Assembly: GCA_016207905.1 (NCBI GenBank)
Contig: JACQZC010000075.1
Coordinates: 1-36,166 of the forward strand
From: Nitrospirota bacterium
GTDB lineage: Bacteria; Nitrospirota; Thermodesulfovibrionia; Thermodesulfovibrionales; JdFR-86
Direction: 5' to 3'
Length of the DNA stretch: 36,166 nucleotides
Shown here: positions 30,241 to 36,166 of the stretch, one piece after another
Position numbering within the stretch: position 1 is the stretch's first letter
How the letters are laid out: every line of letters begins with the position of its first letter
Notes under the pieces: model-generated
The model's input: only the letters and a program-made list of their open reading frames with translations
What the model was told of the DNA's origin: nothing
Database searches by the model: none
Position numbers and translations under genes: made by a program

Positions 30241-32520
30241 ATGGCTGTTCCAGAGAAAACACCAACCAATATTCAAACACTACAGGCACAGATTCAGTTC
30301 AGCGAGAAGCTTAAATTTGTCTCAAACAAAATCCATTCTGCCAACAATATCAACGAGATATTGATTCAGCTTAAGGATGCAATCCTGAGCCTCTTCGATG
30401 CCGAAAGGATTACTATCTATCTCGTTGACCCTGTAAATAAGGAGCTCGTATCGAAATACCTTGTTGGCACAGGCATAAGAGAGATAAGGGTGCCTATCTC
30501 CAATTCAAGCATTGCCGGCTACACAGCATATAGTGCAAAGGTGTTGAACATTGCCGATGTATATGACACTATGCAGTTGAAAAAAATAGACCCGAATCTG
30601 AATTTCGACAAACACTGGGACCAGAAATCGGGATTCACCTCAAAACAGATGCTTTCAGCTCCGATAATATTCGAGAATAAGATTCTTGGGGTCATTCAGC
30701 TGATAAATAAGAAACACGGACCTGCCTTTACGAGATTAGACCAGACAAGCATTCTTGAGATAGCACGAGTGCTGGGCATTGCATTCAGAAACCAGGCAAA
30801 GATGATACGCACACGATTTGACTACCTCATAAGCCTAAATGTTATTACCGAAGCCGAATTAAGAACAGCTTTGACCATTGCGAGGGAGCAGAAAAAAGAT
30901 GTCGAGACGGTCATTATGGAAAATTATAAGGTGAAAAAATCTGATATAGGCGCATCCTTGAGCCAGTTCTATGGCTGTCGCTTCATCGAATACGACCCGA
31001 AAATAATCATTCAGAAAGACCTGCTGAAGGGTCTTAACATGGCATACCTGAAAAACTCATTCTGGGTTCCTGTGTCTTTGTCAAATGGAAAAGCCACTAT
31101 CCTGATAGATAATCCGAGGGACCCAAAAATCATGGAAATAAAAAGCCTGATTAAGGCAAAGGAGTATGAATTTCAGGTGGCTTTAAAAGAGGATATATTA
31201 AAATTCCTCCATGTCCTCGAAACGGATACAAAGGAAGGTGGTTCCATTACCGATATACTTTCCGAGATGGATGTCAAGGATGAAAAAAGCGAGGTGGAGA
31301 CAGAATCGGTAGTCGACGAAAATGCAGGCACTATAGTTCGTCTCGTCAACCAGATATTTATCGAGGGCTATGAAAAGGGTGTCTCTGACATCCATATAGA
31401 GCCGAGCAAGGCAAAAAAGACAACATATATCCGCTTCAGGGTTGACGGCATATGCCACAAACATCTCGAGGTTCCATTTAGCTATAGTAGCGCCCTTACA
31501 TCGAGAGTCAAGATTATGGCTAATTTAGACATCTCCGAAAGAAGACTTCCTCAGGACGGAAAGATTAAATTCATCTATAAGGACACACCAATAGAGCTTC
31601 GTGTGGCAACACTGCCAACGGTTGGAGGCGAGGATGTCGTAATAAGAATCCTTGCCTCTTCTAAACCAATGACACTGGAGGCACTGAACCTTTCTGACAA
31701 CGATTACAAGCGTTTCAAGGAGATACTCTCCTATCCATATGGAATCGTTCTTGTCGTAGGACCCACGGGCTCTGGAAAAACCACGACCCTTCATTCTGCA
31801 TTGGGTTATATAAACACCCCTGAGAGAAAGATATGGACTGCTGAGGACCCTGTCGAAATAACACAGGAGGGCTTAAGACAGCTTGAGGTTAAACCCAAGA
31901 TAGACCTGAATTTCGCAAGGGCAATGCGTGCATTTCTAAGGGCAGACCCGGATGTCATCATGGTTGGCGAGATGAGAGACCATGAGACAGCCTCGATAGG
32001 CGTCGAGGCATCCCTTACAGGTCATCTTGTCTTCAGCACCCTTCATACAAACAGTGCGCCCGAGACCATTGTCAGGCTCATCGATATGGGAATAGACCCT
32101 TTTAATTTTGCAGATGCCCTTCTTGGAATTCTGGCACAGCGACTGGCAAGAACATTATGCAAGAAATGTAAAGAACCCTATCATCCATCTGCCGATGAGT
32201 TTGAGACCCTCGGCAATGCCTATGGAAAAGAATTCTTTTCCGAATTGGGTATAGCATATGACAATACCCTTACTCTTTACAGAGCAAAGGGCTGTGATGA
32301 ATGCAATCATACGGGCTATAAAGGCAGGATTGGGCTATTTGAGCTTCTCGTTGCAACCAAGGCAATGAAATCCCTTATGCAGAAAAAATCCACTGCAGAG
32401 GAAATCAGAGCCCTTGCTATTAAAGACGGAATGAGAACCCTATTTCATGATGGCATAGCAAAAATCTTCAAAGGATACACTGACTTCAAACAGGTAAGAA
32501 GCGTGTGCATGAGCCAGTAA
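30241..32520 (+). CDS. GAF domain-fused PilB/GspE family secretion ATPase
   Basis: A 759-residue protein. A GAF sensor (about 25-185) is recognisable from LFDAERITIYLVD, the SIAGYTAYSAKVLNI turn and ILGVIQLINK. A GspE/MshE N-terminal-like module (about 195-320) follows. The secretion ATPase (about 355-750) has SDIHIEP, Walker A GPTGSGKT (507-514), the Asp box AEDPVE, Walker B region ADPDVIMVGEMRD (568-580), HLVFSTLHTN (595-604), and a zinc site C640/C643 with C685/C688. It would power type IV pilus or type II secretion pseudopilus assembly. The GAF fusion suggests gating by a small ligand such as a cyclic nucleotide. No pilus partner genes are adjacent. Walker B has M where most have I (GEIRD). 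Confidence 0.92.
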   Translation: MAVPEKTPTNIQTLQAQIQFSEKLKFVSNKIHSANNINEILIQLKDAILSLFDAERITIYLVDPVNKELVSKYLVGTGIREIRVPISNSSIAGYTAYSAKVLNIADVYDTMQLKKIDPNLNFDKHWDQKSGFTSKQMLSAPIIFENKILGVIQLINKKHGPAFTRLDQTSILEIARVLGIAFRNQAKMIRTRFDYLISLNVITEAELRTALTIAREQKKDVETVIMENYKVKKSDIGASLSQFYGCRFIEYDPKIIIQKDLLKGLNMAYLKNSFWVPVSLSNGKATILIDNPRDPKIMEIKSLIKAKEYEFQVALKEDILKFLHVLETDTKEGGSITDILSEMDVKDEKSEVETESVVDENAGTIVRLVNQIFIEGYEKGVSDIHIEPSKAKKTTYIRFRVDGICHKHLEVPFSYSSALTSRVKIMANLDISERRLPQDGKIKFIYKDTPIELRVATLPTVGGEDVVIRILASSKPMTLEALNLSDNDYKRFKEILSYPYGIVLVVGPTGSGKTTTLHSALGYINTPERKIWTAEDPVEITQEGLRQLEVKPKIDLNFARAMRAFLRADPDVIMVGEMRDHETASIGVEASLTGHLVFSTLHTNSAPETIVRLIDMGIDPFNFADALLGILAQRLARTLCKKCKEPYHPSADEFETLGNAYGKEFFSELGIAYDNTLTLYRAKGCDECNHTGYKGRIGLFELLVATKAMKSLMQKKSTAEEIRALAIKDGMRTLFHDGIAKIFKGYTDFKQVRSVCMSQ

Positions 32521-32604
32521 CCCTCTGTCTGCCTCTTATGACATCCATCATAGTAACTGTGAAGGGGATGTGGTAGTCTTTATTAAAAGGGTAAGGAGGT
32601 GTTT

Positions 32605-33021
32605 ATGGATAGATTCGTAAAAAACTTTATAGCCATGAGCATAGTGTATTTTGTTATTGCCTCGCTCTTTGGCATATGGATGCTCTGGATGCCGTCTCTT
32701 GTCAATCTCAGGTTTGTGCACTCCCATCTTATGATGCTCGGTTGGGTCTCGATGATGATATACGGTGTTGGCTATCACATATTGCCGAGGTTTGCAGGAA
32801 AGCTCCTTAAAAGCAGGATGCTTGGCGAGGTGCATTTCTGGCTCTCGAACATCGGTCTTTCGGGAATGGTTGTATCTTATATCCTCATGCAGATGAATCC
32901 TTCTAAAACCCTCTATGGTACTCTTACAGGGACATTCGGAGTAATTCAGGGGTTTTCTATATTCATATTTTTTTATAACATAATGTTTACTGTGTTTGGA
33001 AAGGAGAAGGCTCAGGCTTAA
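32605..33021 (+). CDS. Short cytochrome oxidase subunit I-like membrane protein
   Basis: A 138-residue protein with four predicted membrane helices (about 8-29, 38-58, 72-94 and 103-127). The motif HSHLMMLGWVSMMIYGVGYHILPRF resembles heme-copper oxidase subunit I (CcoN/NorB type) but the protein is much too short to be a full subunit, which has about twelve helices. Candidate heme ligands are the histidines around residues 37-39 and 55, plus H76. AAGGAGGT at 32593-32600 places the start at the ATG at 32605; a GTG at 32599 overlaps that site. It stands alone and ends 3 bp from the convergent tsaD. The 84 bp before it hold no clear terminator. Confidence 0.75.
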   Translation: MDRFVKNFIAMSIVYFVIASLFGIWMLWMPSLVNLRFVHSHLMMLGWVSMMIYGVGYHILPRFAGKLLKSRMLGEVHFWLSNIGLSGMVVSYILMQMNPSKTLYGTLTGTFGVIQGFSIFIFFYNIMFTVFGKEKAQA

Positions 33022-33024
33022 TCT

Positions 33025-34026
33025 TTAAATCGGCAGATATGCCTTTGGGTTTAGGTCAAGCCCTGCTATGTCGCCTGCCATGAGGCGGTGGTATCCTGCA
33101 AAGGCAATCATTACTGCATTGTCGGTGCAAAGCTGAGGGGATGGAAGGTAAAGCTTAATCCCTTTTTTAATTGCCATCTCCTTTATACTATGCCTAAGCT
33201 CGCTGTTTGCGGCAACTCCGCCTGATAGCGAAAGTCTTTGTATACTCTGTTTTTTAATAGCCCACTCGGATTTTCTTACGAGCACATCGACGATTGCGGA
33301 CTGAAACGATGCGGCAATGTCAGCAGGTCTGAGTGTAGGCACGCTTCCATTCGGAGGATTTAAGACGAGCTTAACAGCAGTCTTAAGACCGCTAAAGCTG
33401 AAATCCATACTTCCTGGAAGATAAGGTCTTGGAAACCTTATTGCCTTTGGATTGCCTTCCTTTGCAATTCTATCTATCTCGGGTCCGCCGGGATAACCAA
33501 GCCCAATGAGCTTTGAGACCTTGTCAAATGCCTCTCCTACTGCATCGTCCCTTGTCCTGCCTAATTCTTTGTATCTACAAAACCCATCGACCTTGTAAAG
33601 ACATGTATGGCCTCCTGATACTATGAGGCTGATGAATGGGAATGCTGGTTTTTCTTCCTCGAGGAATACTGAAAGTATATGTCCCTCTAAGTGGTTGACC
33701 GAGATTAAAGGTATGCCCTTTGAATAGCATATTGCCTTTGCAAAGGAACAGCCAACCAGCAAAGAGCCAATAAGCCCCGGTCCTCCGCATACAGCTATGG
33801 CTTTAAGCTCATCGAGTGGGTTACCCTTCATTGCCTCATCTACGACAAGCCATATAAACTCCATGTGCCTTCTTCCTGCAAGCTCAGGAACGATACCACC
33901 GTATTTTTTATGAATCTCTGTCTGGCTCGACACGATGTTTGAGATTATCTGGACATTGTCTTCATCTATATCGAGCAAAGAGCCTGAGGTGTCATCGCAG
34001 GATGTGTCTATGCCTAAAATCAGCAT
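33025..34026 (-). CDS. tsaD: tRNA N6-adenosine threonylcarbamoyltransferase
   Basis: A 333-residue Kae1/TsaD protein that transfers threonylcarbamoyl to A37 of ANN-decoding tRNAs, with TsaB and TsaE. Motifs are LGIDTSCDDTS, KYGGIVPELAGRRHMEF, the metal histidines H112 and H116 in NHLEGH, SGGHTCLY, and the C-terminal PSPQLCTDNAVMIA. Full length. It lies 4 bp after the TPR gene in a lolA-TPR-tsaD operon. TsaB, TsaC and TsaE are not in the window. Confidence 0.97.
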   Translation of the reverse strand: MLILGIDTSCDDTSGSLLDIDEDNVQIISNIVSSQTEIHKKYGGIVPELAGRRHMEFIWLVVDEAMKGNPLDELKAIAVCGGPGLIGSLLVGCSFAKAICYSKGIPLISVNHLEGHILSVFLEEEKPAFPFISLIVSGGHTCLYKVDGFCRYKELGRTRDDAVGEAFDKVSKLIGLGYPGGPEIDRIAKEGNPKAIRFPRPYLPGSMDFSFSGLKTAVKLVLNPPNGSVPTLRPADIAASFQSAIVDVLVRKSEWAIKKQSIQRLSLSGGVAANSELRHSIKEMAIKKGIKLYLPSPQLCTDNAVMIAFAGYHRLMAGDIAGLDLNPKAYLPI

Positions 34027-34030
34027 CCGC

Positions 34031-34741
34031 TTATCTCAGTTTTCTCTGGACAAGCCTTTTCAGTTCTTCGTCTTTTGACAGGACAAGAAAGCTCTGGTAG
34101 TGTGCCTTTGCCTCATCGAGCCTACCTCTAACCTCAAGAAGAAGTCCGTAGTTCAGATGAGCCTCTGCATACGAGGGGTTAATGGAAAGTGCCTTTTTAT
34201 AAAGCTCCTCTGCCTTTTTCCTTTGACCCACTGCCTCTAATGCTACTGCCATGTTGTTCATTGCCTCGAAGTAATCGGGCTTTAGCTTCATTGCTTTTTC
34301 ATATGCCGAAATGGCGTCTCTTAGTTTTCCCTGTCTTCTGAGAGCAAGGCCTAAGTGGTTGTGAAGGGAAGGGTTGTCAGGCTCTATGAGAAGGGCTTCC
34401 TTAAGGAGCTTTTCCGAAACTACATACTTTGATTCCCGAAAATTCTTTATTGCCTCCTCTAAAAGTTGTGAGGTATCTCTTTTTGGAGGCTGTGACTGGA
34501 TAATGGCAGGCTCTGTTTTTACATCTGGCAAAGCGACTGGGGTCTGATGTTTTGGCTGTTCGGTGCTTTTAATAAAATAGAGTATGAAGAAAAATACGAG
34601 TGCCGATGTTGCTAAGACAACAAGCAATGTGCCCCAAAGCCTTTTTCTTCCCTTTACATCTAAGAAAACCCTCATGCGGACTTTTTTTTCTTTTGCCTTT
34701 GATTCCTCTGACCGCTTGAGAGCCTTATGGATTATACTCAT
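34031..34741 (-). CDS. Single-pass membrane TPR protein
   Basis: A 236-residue protein. The N-terminus MSIIHKALKRSEES resembles that of GspA/GspB- and pilus-related proteins in Nitrospirota and delta-proteobacteria. A membrane helix spans about 36-57, followed by a Pro/Lys linker and three to four TPR units (about 88-225), for example NPSLHNHLGLALRRQGKLRD and YFEAMNNMAVALEAVGQRKK. It is presumably an inner-membrane assembly factor with TPRs in the periplasm; partners are unknown. The start lies inside the 3' end of lolA (17-bp overlap), so translation is probably coupled. Confidence 0.85.
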   Translation of the reverse strand: MSIIHKALKRSEESKAKEKKVRMRVFLDVKGRKRLWGTLLVVLATSALVFFFILYFIKSTEQPKHQTPVALPDVKTEPAIIQSQPPKRDTSQLLEEAIKNFRESKYVVSEKLLKEALLIEPDNPSLHNHLGLALRRQGKLRDAISAYEKAMKLKPDYFEAMNNMAVALEAVGQRKKAEELYKKALSINPSYAEAHLNYGLLLEVRGRLDEAKAHYQSFLVLSKDEELKRLVQRKLR

Positions 34742-35357
34742 ATATGCTTATCCCTTCAGGAATCCGTGGCTCGAATATAGAGTCTTTAAGCCCTGTGTTT
34801 AGCCTGACATCACTAAGGATTATCTCTATTGTGTTTGAGTATGAGTCAGTGACCTTAAATGACATTATAGGAAACCCTGTCTCAGATGGCTCAAGTTCTA
34901 TACTGTTTATGCCTCCCATTGGAGACTTTGGCTTTAGATATAGGAGCGTTCCCTTTTTGGTTATCTCAAACTCGCTTTGTATGTCCGCAAAACCATTCAG
35001 AAGCGCAACAGGCGTCTGTCCATAGCTCTGTCTGTCAAATGCGCCCTTGAATGCCTGACTCTTCTCCTTCTGATAGATAAGCATCTCTTTTCCTTTTATA
35101 ATAATCTCCTCTGTAACCTTGCCCTGCTTTTGATATGTCCATCTCATCTTTGAGGGTCGTTTTATAAAAAACTCGCCTTTGTATGTTTTAGTTTTCTCAA
35201 GGTCTTTTATATAGGTTTTCTGAATGAATGTGCCTTTAATATCCGAAATCCCCTCGTATGCCTTCTGAATCCTTAAGACCTCCGAAGGAATGTCGGTTGC
35301 TATGACAGGGGTTACCGTGAGTATGACTATGGGTAGCAAAAAAAATATTTTCCTCAT
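34725..35357 (-). CDS. lolA: Outer-membrane lipoprotein carrier LolA
   Basis: A periplasmic chaperone that takes lipoproteins from LolCDE and carries them to the outer membrane. With the ATG at 35357 it is 210 residues, with a signal peptide MRKIFFLLPIVILTVTPVIA. LolA features are IKGTFIQKTYIKDLEKTKTYKGEF, KRPSKMRWTYQ, TPVALLNGF and the C-terminal FKVTDSYSNTIEIILSD. An in-frame start at 35402 adds 15 residues ahead of the signal peptide and has a badly spaced ribosome site, so it is not preferred. It heads a lolA-TPR-tsaD operon. Confidence 0.9.
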   Translation of the reverse strand: MRKIFFLLPIVILTVTPVIATDIPSEVLRIQKAYEGISDIKGTFIQKTYIKDLEKTKTYKGEFFIKRPSKMRWTYQKQGKVTEEIIIKGKEMLIYQKEKSQAFKGAFDRQSYGQTPVALLNGFADIQSEFEITKKGTLLYLKPKSPMGGINSIELEPSETGFPIMSFKVTDSYSNTIEIILSDVRLNTGLKDSIFEPRIPEGISIYEYNP

Positions 35358-35368
35358 TTTATAAATTA

Positions 35369-35398
35369 AGAATACCACAAATTTCCTGCCTTTATCAA
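35369..35398 (-). promoter_or_regulatory. Candidate lolA promoter
   Basis: Minus strand TTGATA (35398-35393), 18 nt, TATTCT (35374-35369), 11 nt before the ATG at 35357. The leader would be only a few bases. Weaker than the other promoters listed. Confidence 0.35.
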
Positions 35399-35490
35399 AC
35401 ATTCCTCTTTATCCCATTTTCCCCACCAAACTCAAGATATGTCCTCTGAGCTATTCTCTTTGTCTCAGGTGTGATGTCTACTCTTCTCAT
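35395..35490 (-). CDS. Possible 31-residue peptide or gene remnant upstream of lolA
   Basis: A minus-strand frame MRRVDITPETKRIAQRTYLE... (31 residues) is open from ATG 35490 to TGA 35397-35395. GAGG lies 4 nt before the ATG. The composition is protein-like (alternating polar helix), but no family is recognised. It could be the tail of a lost gene. Confidence 0.3.
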   Translation of the reverse strand: MRRVDITPETKRIAQRTYLEFGGENGIKRNV

Positions 35491-35508
35491 TTTGCCTCAT
35501 TGGCTTGT

Positions 35509-35533
35509 CACCCTGAACTTGATTCAGGGTCTA
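35509..35533. repeat. Dispersed palindrome, CACCCTGAAC...GGGTCTA family
   Basis: Arms ACCCTGAA/TTCAGGGT around a CTTGA loop. A single copy in this window, of the same overall shape as the other GTCAT-type palindromes. Confidence 0.65.
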
Positions 35534-35559
35534 ATGTTTTTGCTTTAATTTAATAGGGG

Positions 35560-35593
35560 TCCCATTTGTCAAGTAAAAAATGAACTATGGTTT
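35560..35593. repeat. 34-bp dispersed direct repeat, copy 2
   Basis: Matches 29308-29341 except one A/G change. Followed 27 bp later by the palindrome pair at 35621-35677. Confidence 0.75.
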
Positions 35594-35620
35594 TTGTTGG
35601 TCATTCCCTGACTCCCTCCC

Positions 35621-35677
35621 GTCATGCTGAATTCATTTCAGCATCTCATGGGATTCCGAAACAAGTTCGGAATGACA
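35621..35677. repeat. Two abutting dispersed palindromes
   Basis: A GTCATGCTGAA family copy (35621-35647; arms 35624-35631 and 35637-35644) is followed 3 bp later by an inverted-orientation TCATTCCGA family copy (35651-35677; arms ATTCCGAA 35653-35660 and TTCGGAAT 35665-35672). Confidence 0.75.
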
Positions 35678-35679
35678 GG

Positions 35680-36024
35680 AAAGCTTTACTACTCTACCTT
35701 GCCAGCATTCTTTCAGCCATTTTTGCCATGAAGACAAAGGAAAATGCATTTACACTTCCTCTTGTCATTGCCCTTTATGAATTCTTGTTTTTTAAAGGCT
35801 CTTTAGGCAAGAGAATACTTTATCTTATTCCCTTACTTCTGACCATGCTTATAATTCCCCTTACTCTCATAGGCATTGACAAGCCTGTTGGAGAAATCAT
35901 CTCAGGAGTAGAGCCTGCAACACGAGGCTATGGGGAAATATCGAGAGGGGACTATCTTTTAACCCAGTTTAGGGTAATTGTTACATATATAAGGCTCTTA
36001 TTTTTACCTATAAATCAGAATATT
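35680..36024 (+). pseudogene. Internal fragment of a multi-spanning membrane TPR/mannosyltransferase-like gene
   Basis: About 115 codons in one open frame encode membrane-protein sequence: LASILSAIFAMKTKENAFTL, ALYEFLFFKG, two strongly hydrophobic stretches around LIPLLLTMLIIPLTLIG, then LLTQFRVIVTYIRLLFLPINQN. This is the middle of the large TMTC-like proteins (several membrane helices plus TPRs) common in Nitrospirota. The 5' part is missing: the frame runs into a dispersed palindrome ending 2 bp before. The 3' part is cut after PINQN by an IS30-type element. The ATG at 35587 is only an accidental extension through repeat sequence. Confidence 0.7.
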
Positions 36025-36166
36025 GGTTCCTACATTCAATCTCGAAGTGCAACAGATGCGACTTCAAGGGGCGTCTTGTAGCCCAGACATTTTCTGGGCC
36101 TTGTGTTAATTAATGATGCTACCATTGCCACCTGCTCATTGGTTATTTTACCGAAGTCCGTGCCTT
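36025..36166 (-). mobile_element. End of an IS30-family insertion sequence, running off the window
   Basis: Homology to the membrane-protein fragment stops at about 36024 and the C-terminal end of an IS30-type transposase begins within about 15 bp. The terminal sequence TTGCACTTCGAGATTGAAT (minus strand) sits where IS30-family terminal repeats lie, overlapping the stop. The exact end is not fixed. Confidence 0.65.
36036..36166 (-). CDS. IS30-family transposase, C-terminal 42 residues (partial)
   Basis: Minus-strand frame, open at the window edge, ending at TGA 36038-36036. The residues KITNEQVAMVASLINTRPRK, then CLGYKTPLEV and ALRD, are the classic C-terminus of IS30 DDE transposases (N/T-RPRKCLGY-TP). 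The N-terminal part lies to the right of the window. Confidence 0.85.
   Translation of the reverse strand, partial: GTDFGKITNEQVAMVASLINTRPRKCLGYKTPLEVASVALRD

Noticed and set aside
32541-32580. ACATCC...GGATGT dyad upstream of the oxidase-like gene considered as a riboswitch (GEMM type)
   Set aside because: No conserved GEMM bases or second stem could be found.
35587-35679. First 31 codons of the frame leading into the membrane-protein fragment
   Set aside because: They translate the 34-bp repeat and two palindromes, so they are not part of the original gene.

Overview
The window looks like a chromosomal segment of an uncultivated, Gram-negative (diderm), moderately AT-rich bacterium. The gene mix fits Nitrospirota, class Thermodesulfovibrionia or a near relative. 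It combines lipid A/Kdo genes (lpxB, msbA, waaA, lpxK), a lipoprotein carrier (lolA), a Firmicutes-like cdaA-cdaR-glmM c-di-AMP module, ClpC, PilB-type ATPase and AmrS radical SAM genes. This placement is inferred from gene content and protein style only; no rRNA or tRNA was found.

Layout. (1) 1-1618: tail of a MidA-type methyltransferase with an apparent frameshift at the window edge, convergent with a TIM-barrel protein and an FmdB zinc ribbon. (2) 1790-2771: a palindrome-rich island with two small genes, one encoding an ankyrin-repeat secreted protein that carries a dispersed palindrome in frame in its signal peptide. (3) 2931-6963: ilvE, then a phosphate-type periplasmic binding protein next to a membrane hybrid histidine kinase with no transporter genes. 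(4) 7030-14162: a tightly overlapping lipid A operon in which two sugar genes (gnnA/gnnB type) precede lpxB-msbA-waaA-lpxK. This suggests lipid A built on a 3-amino GlcN backbone. (5) 14181-15982: YjbQ and a COG2509 flavoprotein. (6) 15987-22255, minus strand: AmrS, then dCMP deaminase (comEB type), cdaA, cdaR, glmM and comEC. The last five are joined by four consecutive 4-bp stop/start overlaps. (7) 22321-25114: a HEAT-repeat protein and an HD-GYP protein that appear to share an N-terminal module. (8) 25118-28632, minus strand: clpC, a TlpA-like thioredoxin and a DUF4416 protein. (9) 28691-30240: a phage-like small gene, a cluster of dispersed palindromes and a REP-associated tyrosine transposase flanked by inverted REP hairpins. 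(10) 30241-33021: a GAF-fused PilB/GspE ATPase and a short cytochrome oxidase subunit I-like membrane protein. (11) 33025-35357, minus strand: lolA, a TPR membrane protein and tsaD. (12) 35403-36166: a decayed region with palindromes, a fragment of a multi-spanning membrane protein gene and the end of an IS30-family element.

The genes fit together as envelope biogenesis (lipid A, LolA, GlmM), nucleotide second messengers (c-di-AMP synthesis and a putative c-di-GMP phosphodiesterase), and pilus/DNA-uptake machinery (PilB-like ATPase, ComEC, ComEB). A recurring feature is that several genes lacking a Shine-Dalgarno sequence have a good sigma70-type promoter whose -10 box ends only 5-8 nt before the ATG. 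This predicts leaderless mRNAs. No CRISPR array, tRNA or rRNA was recognised.
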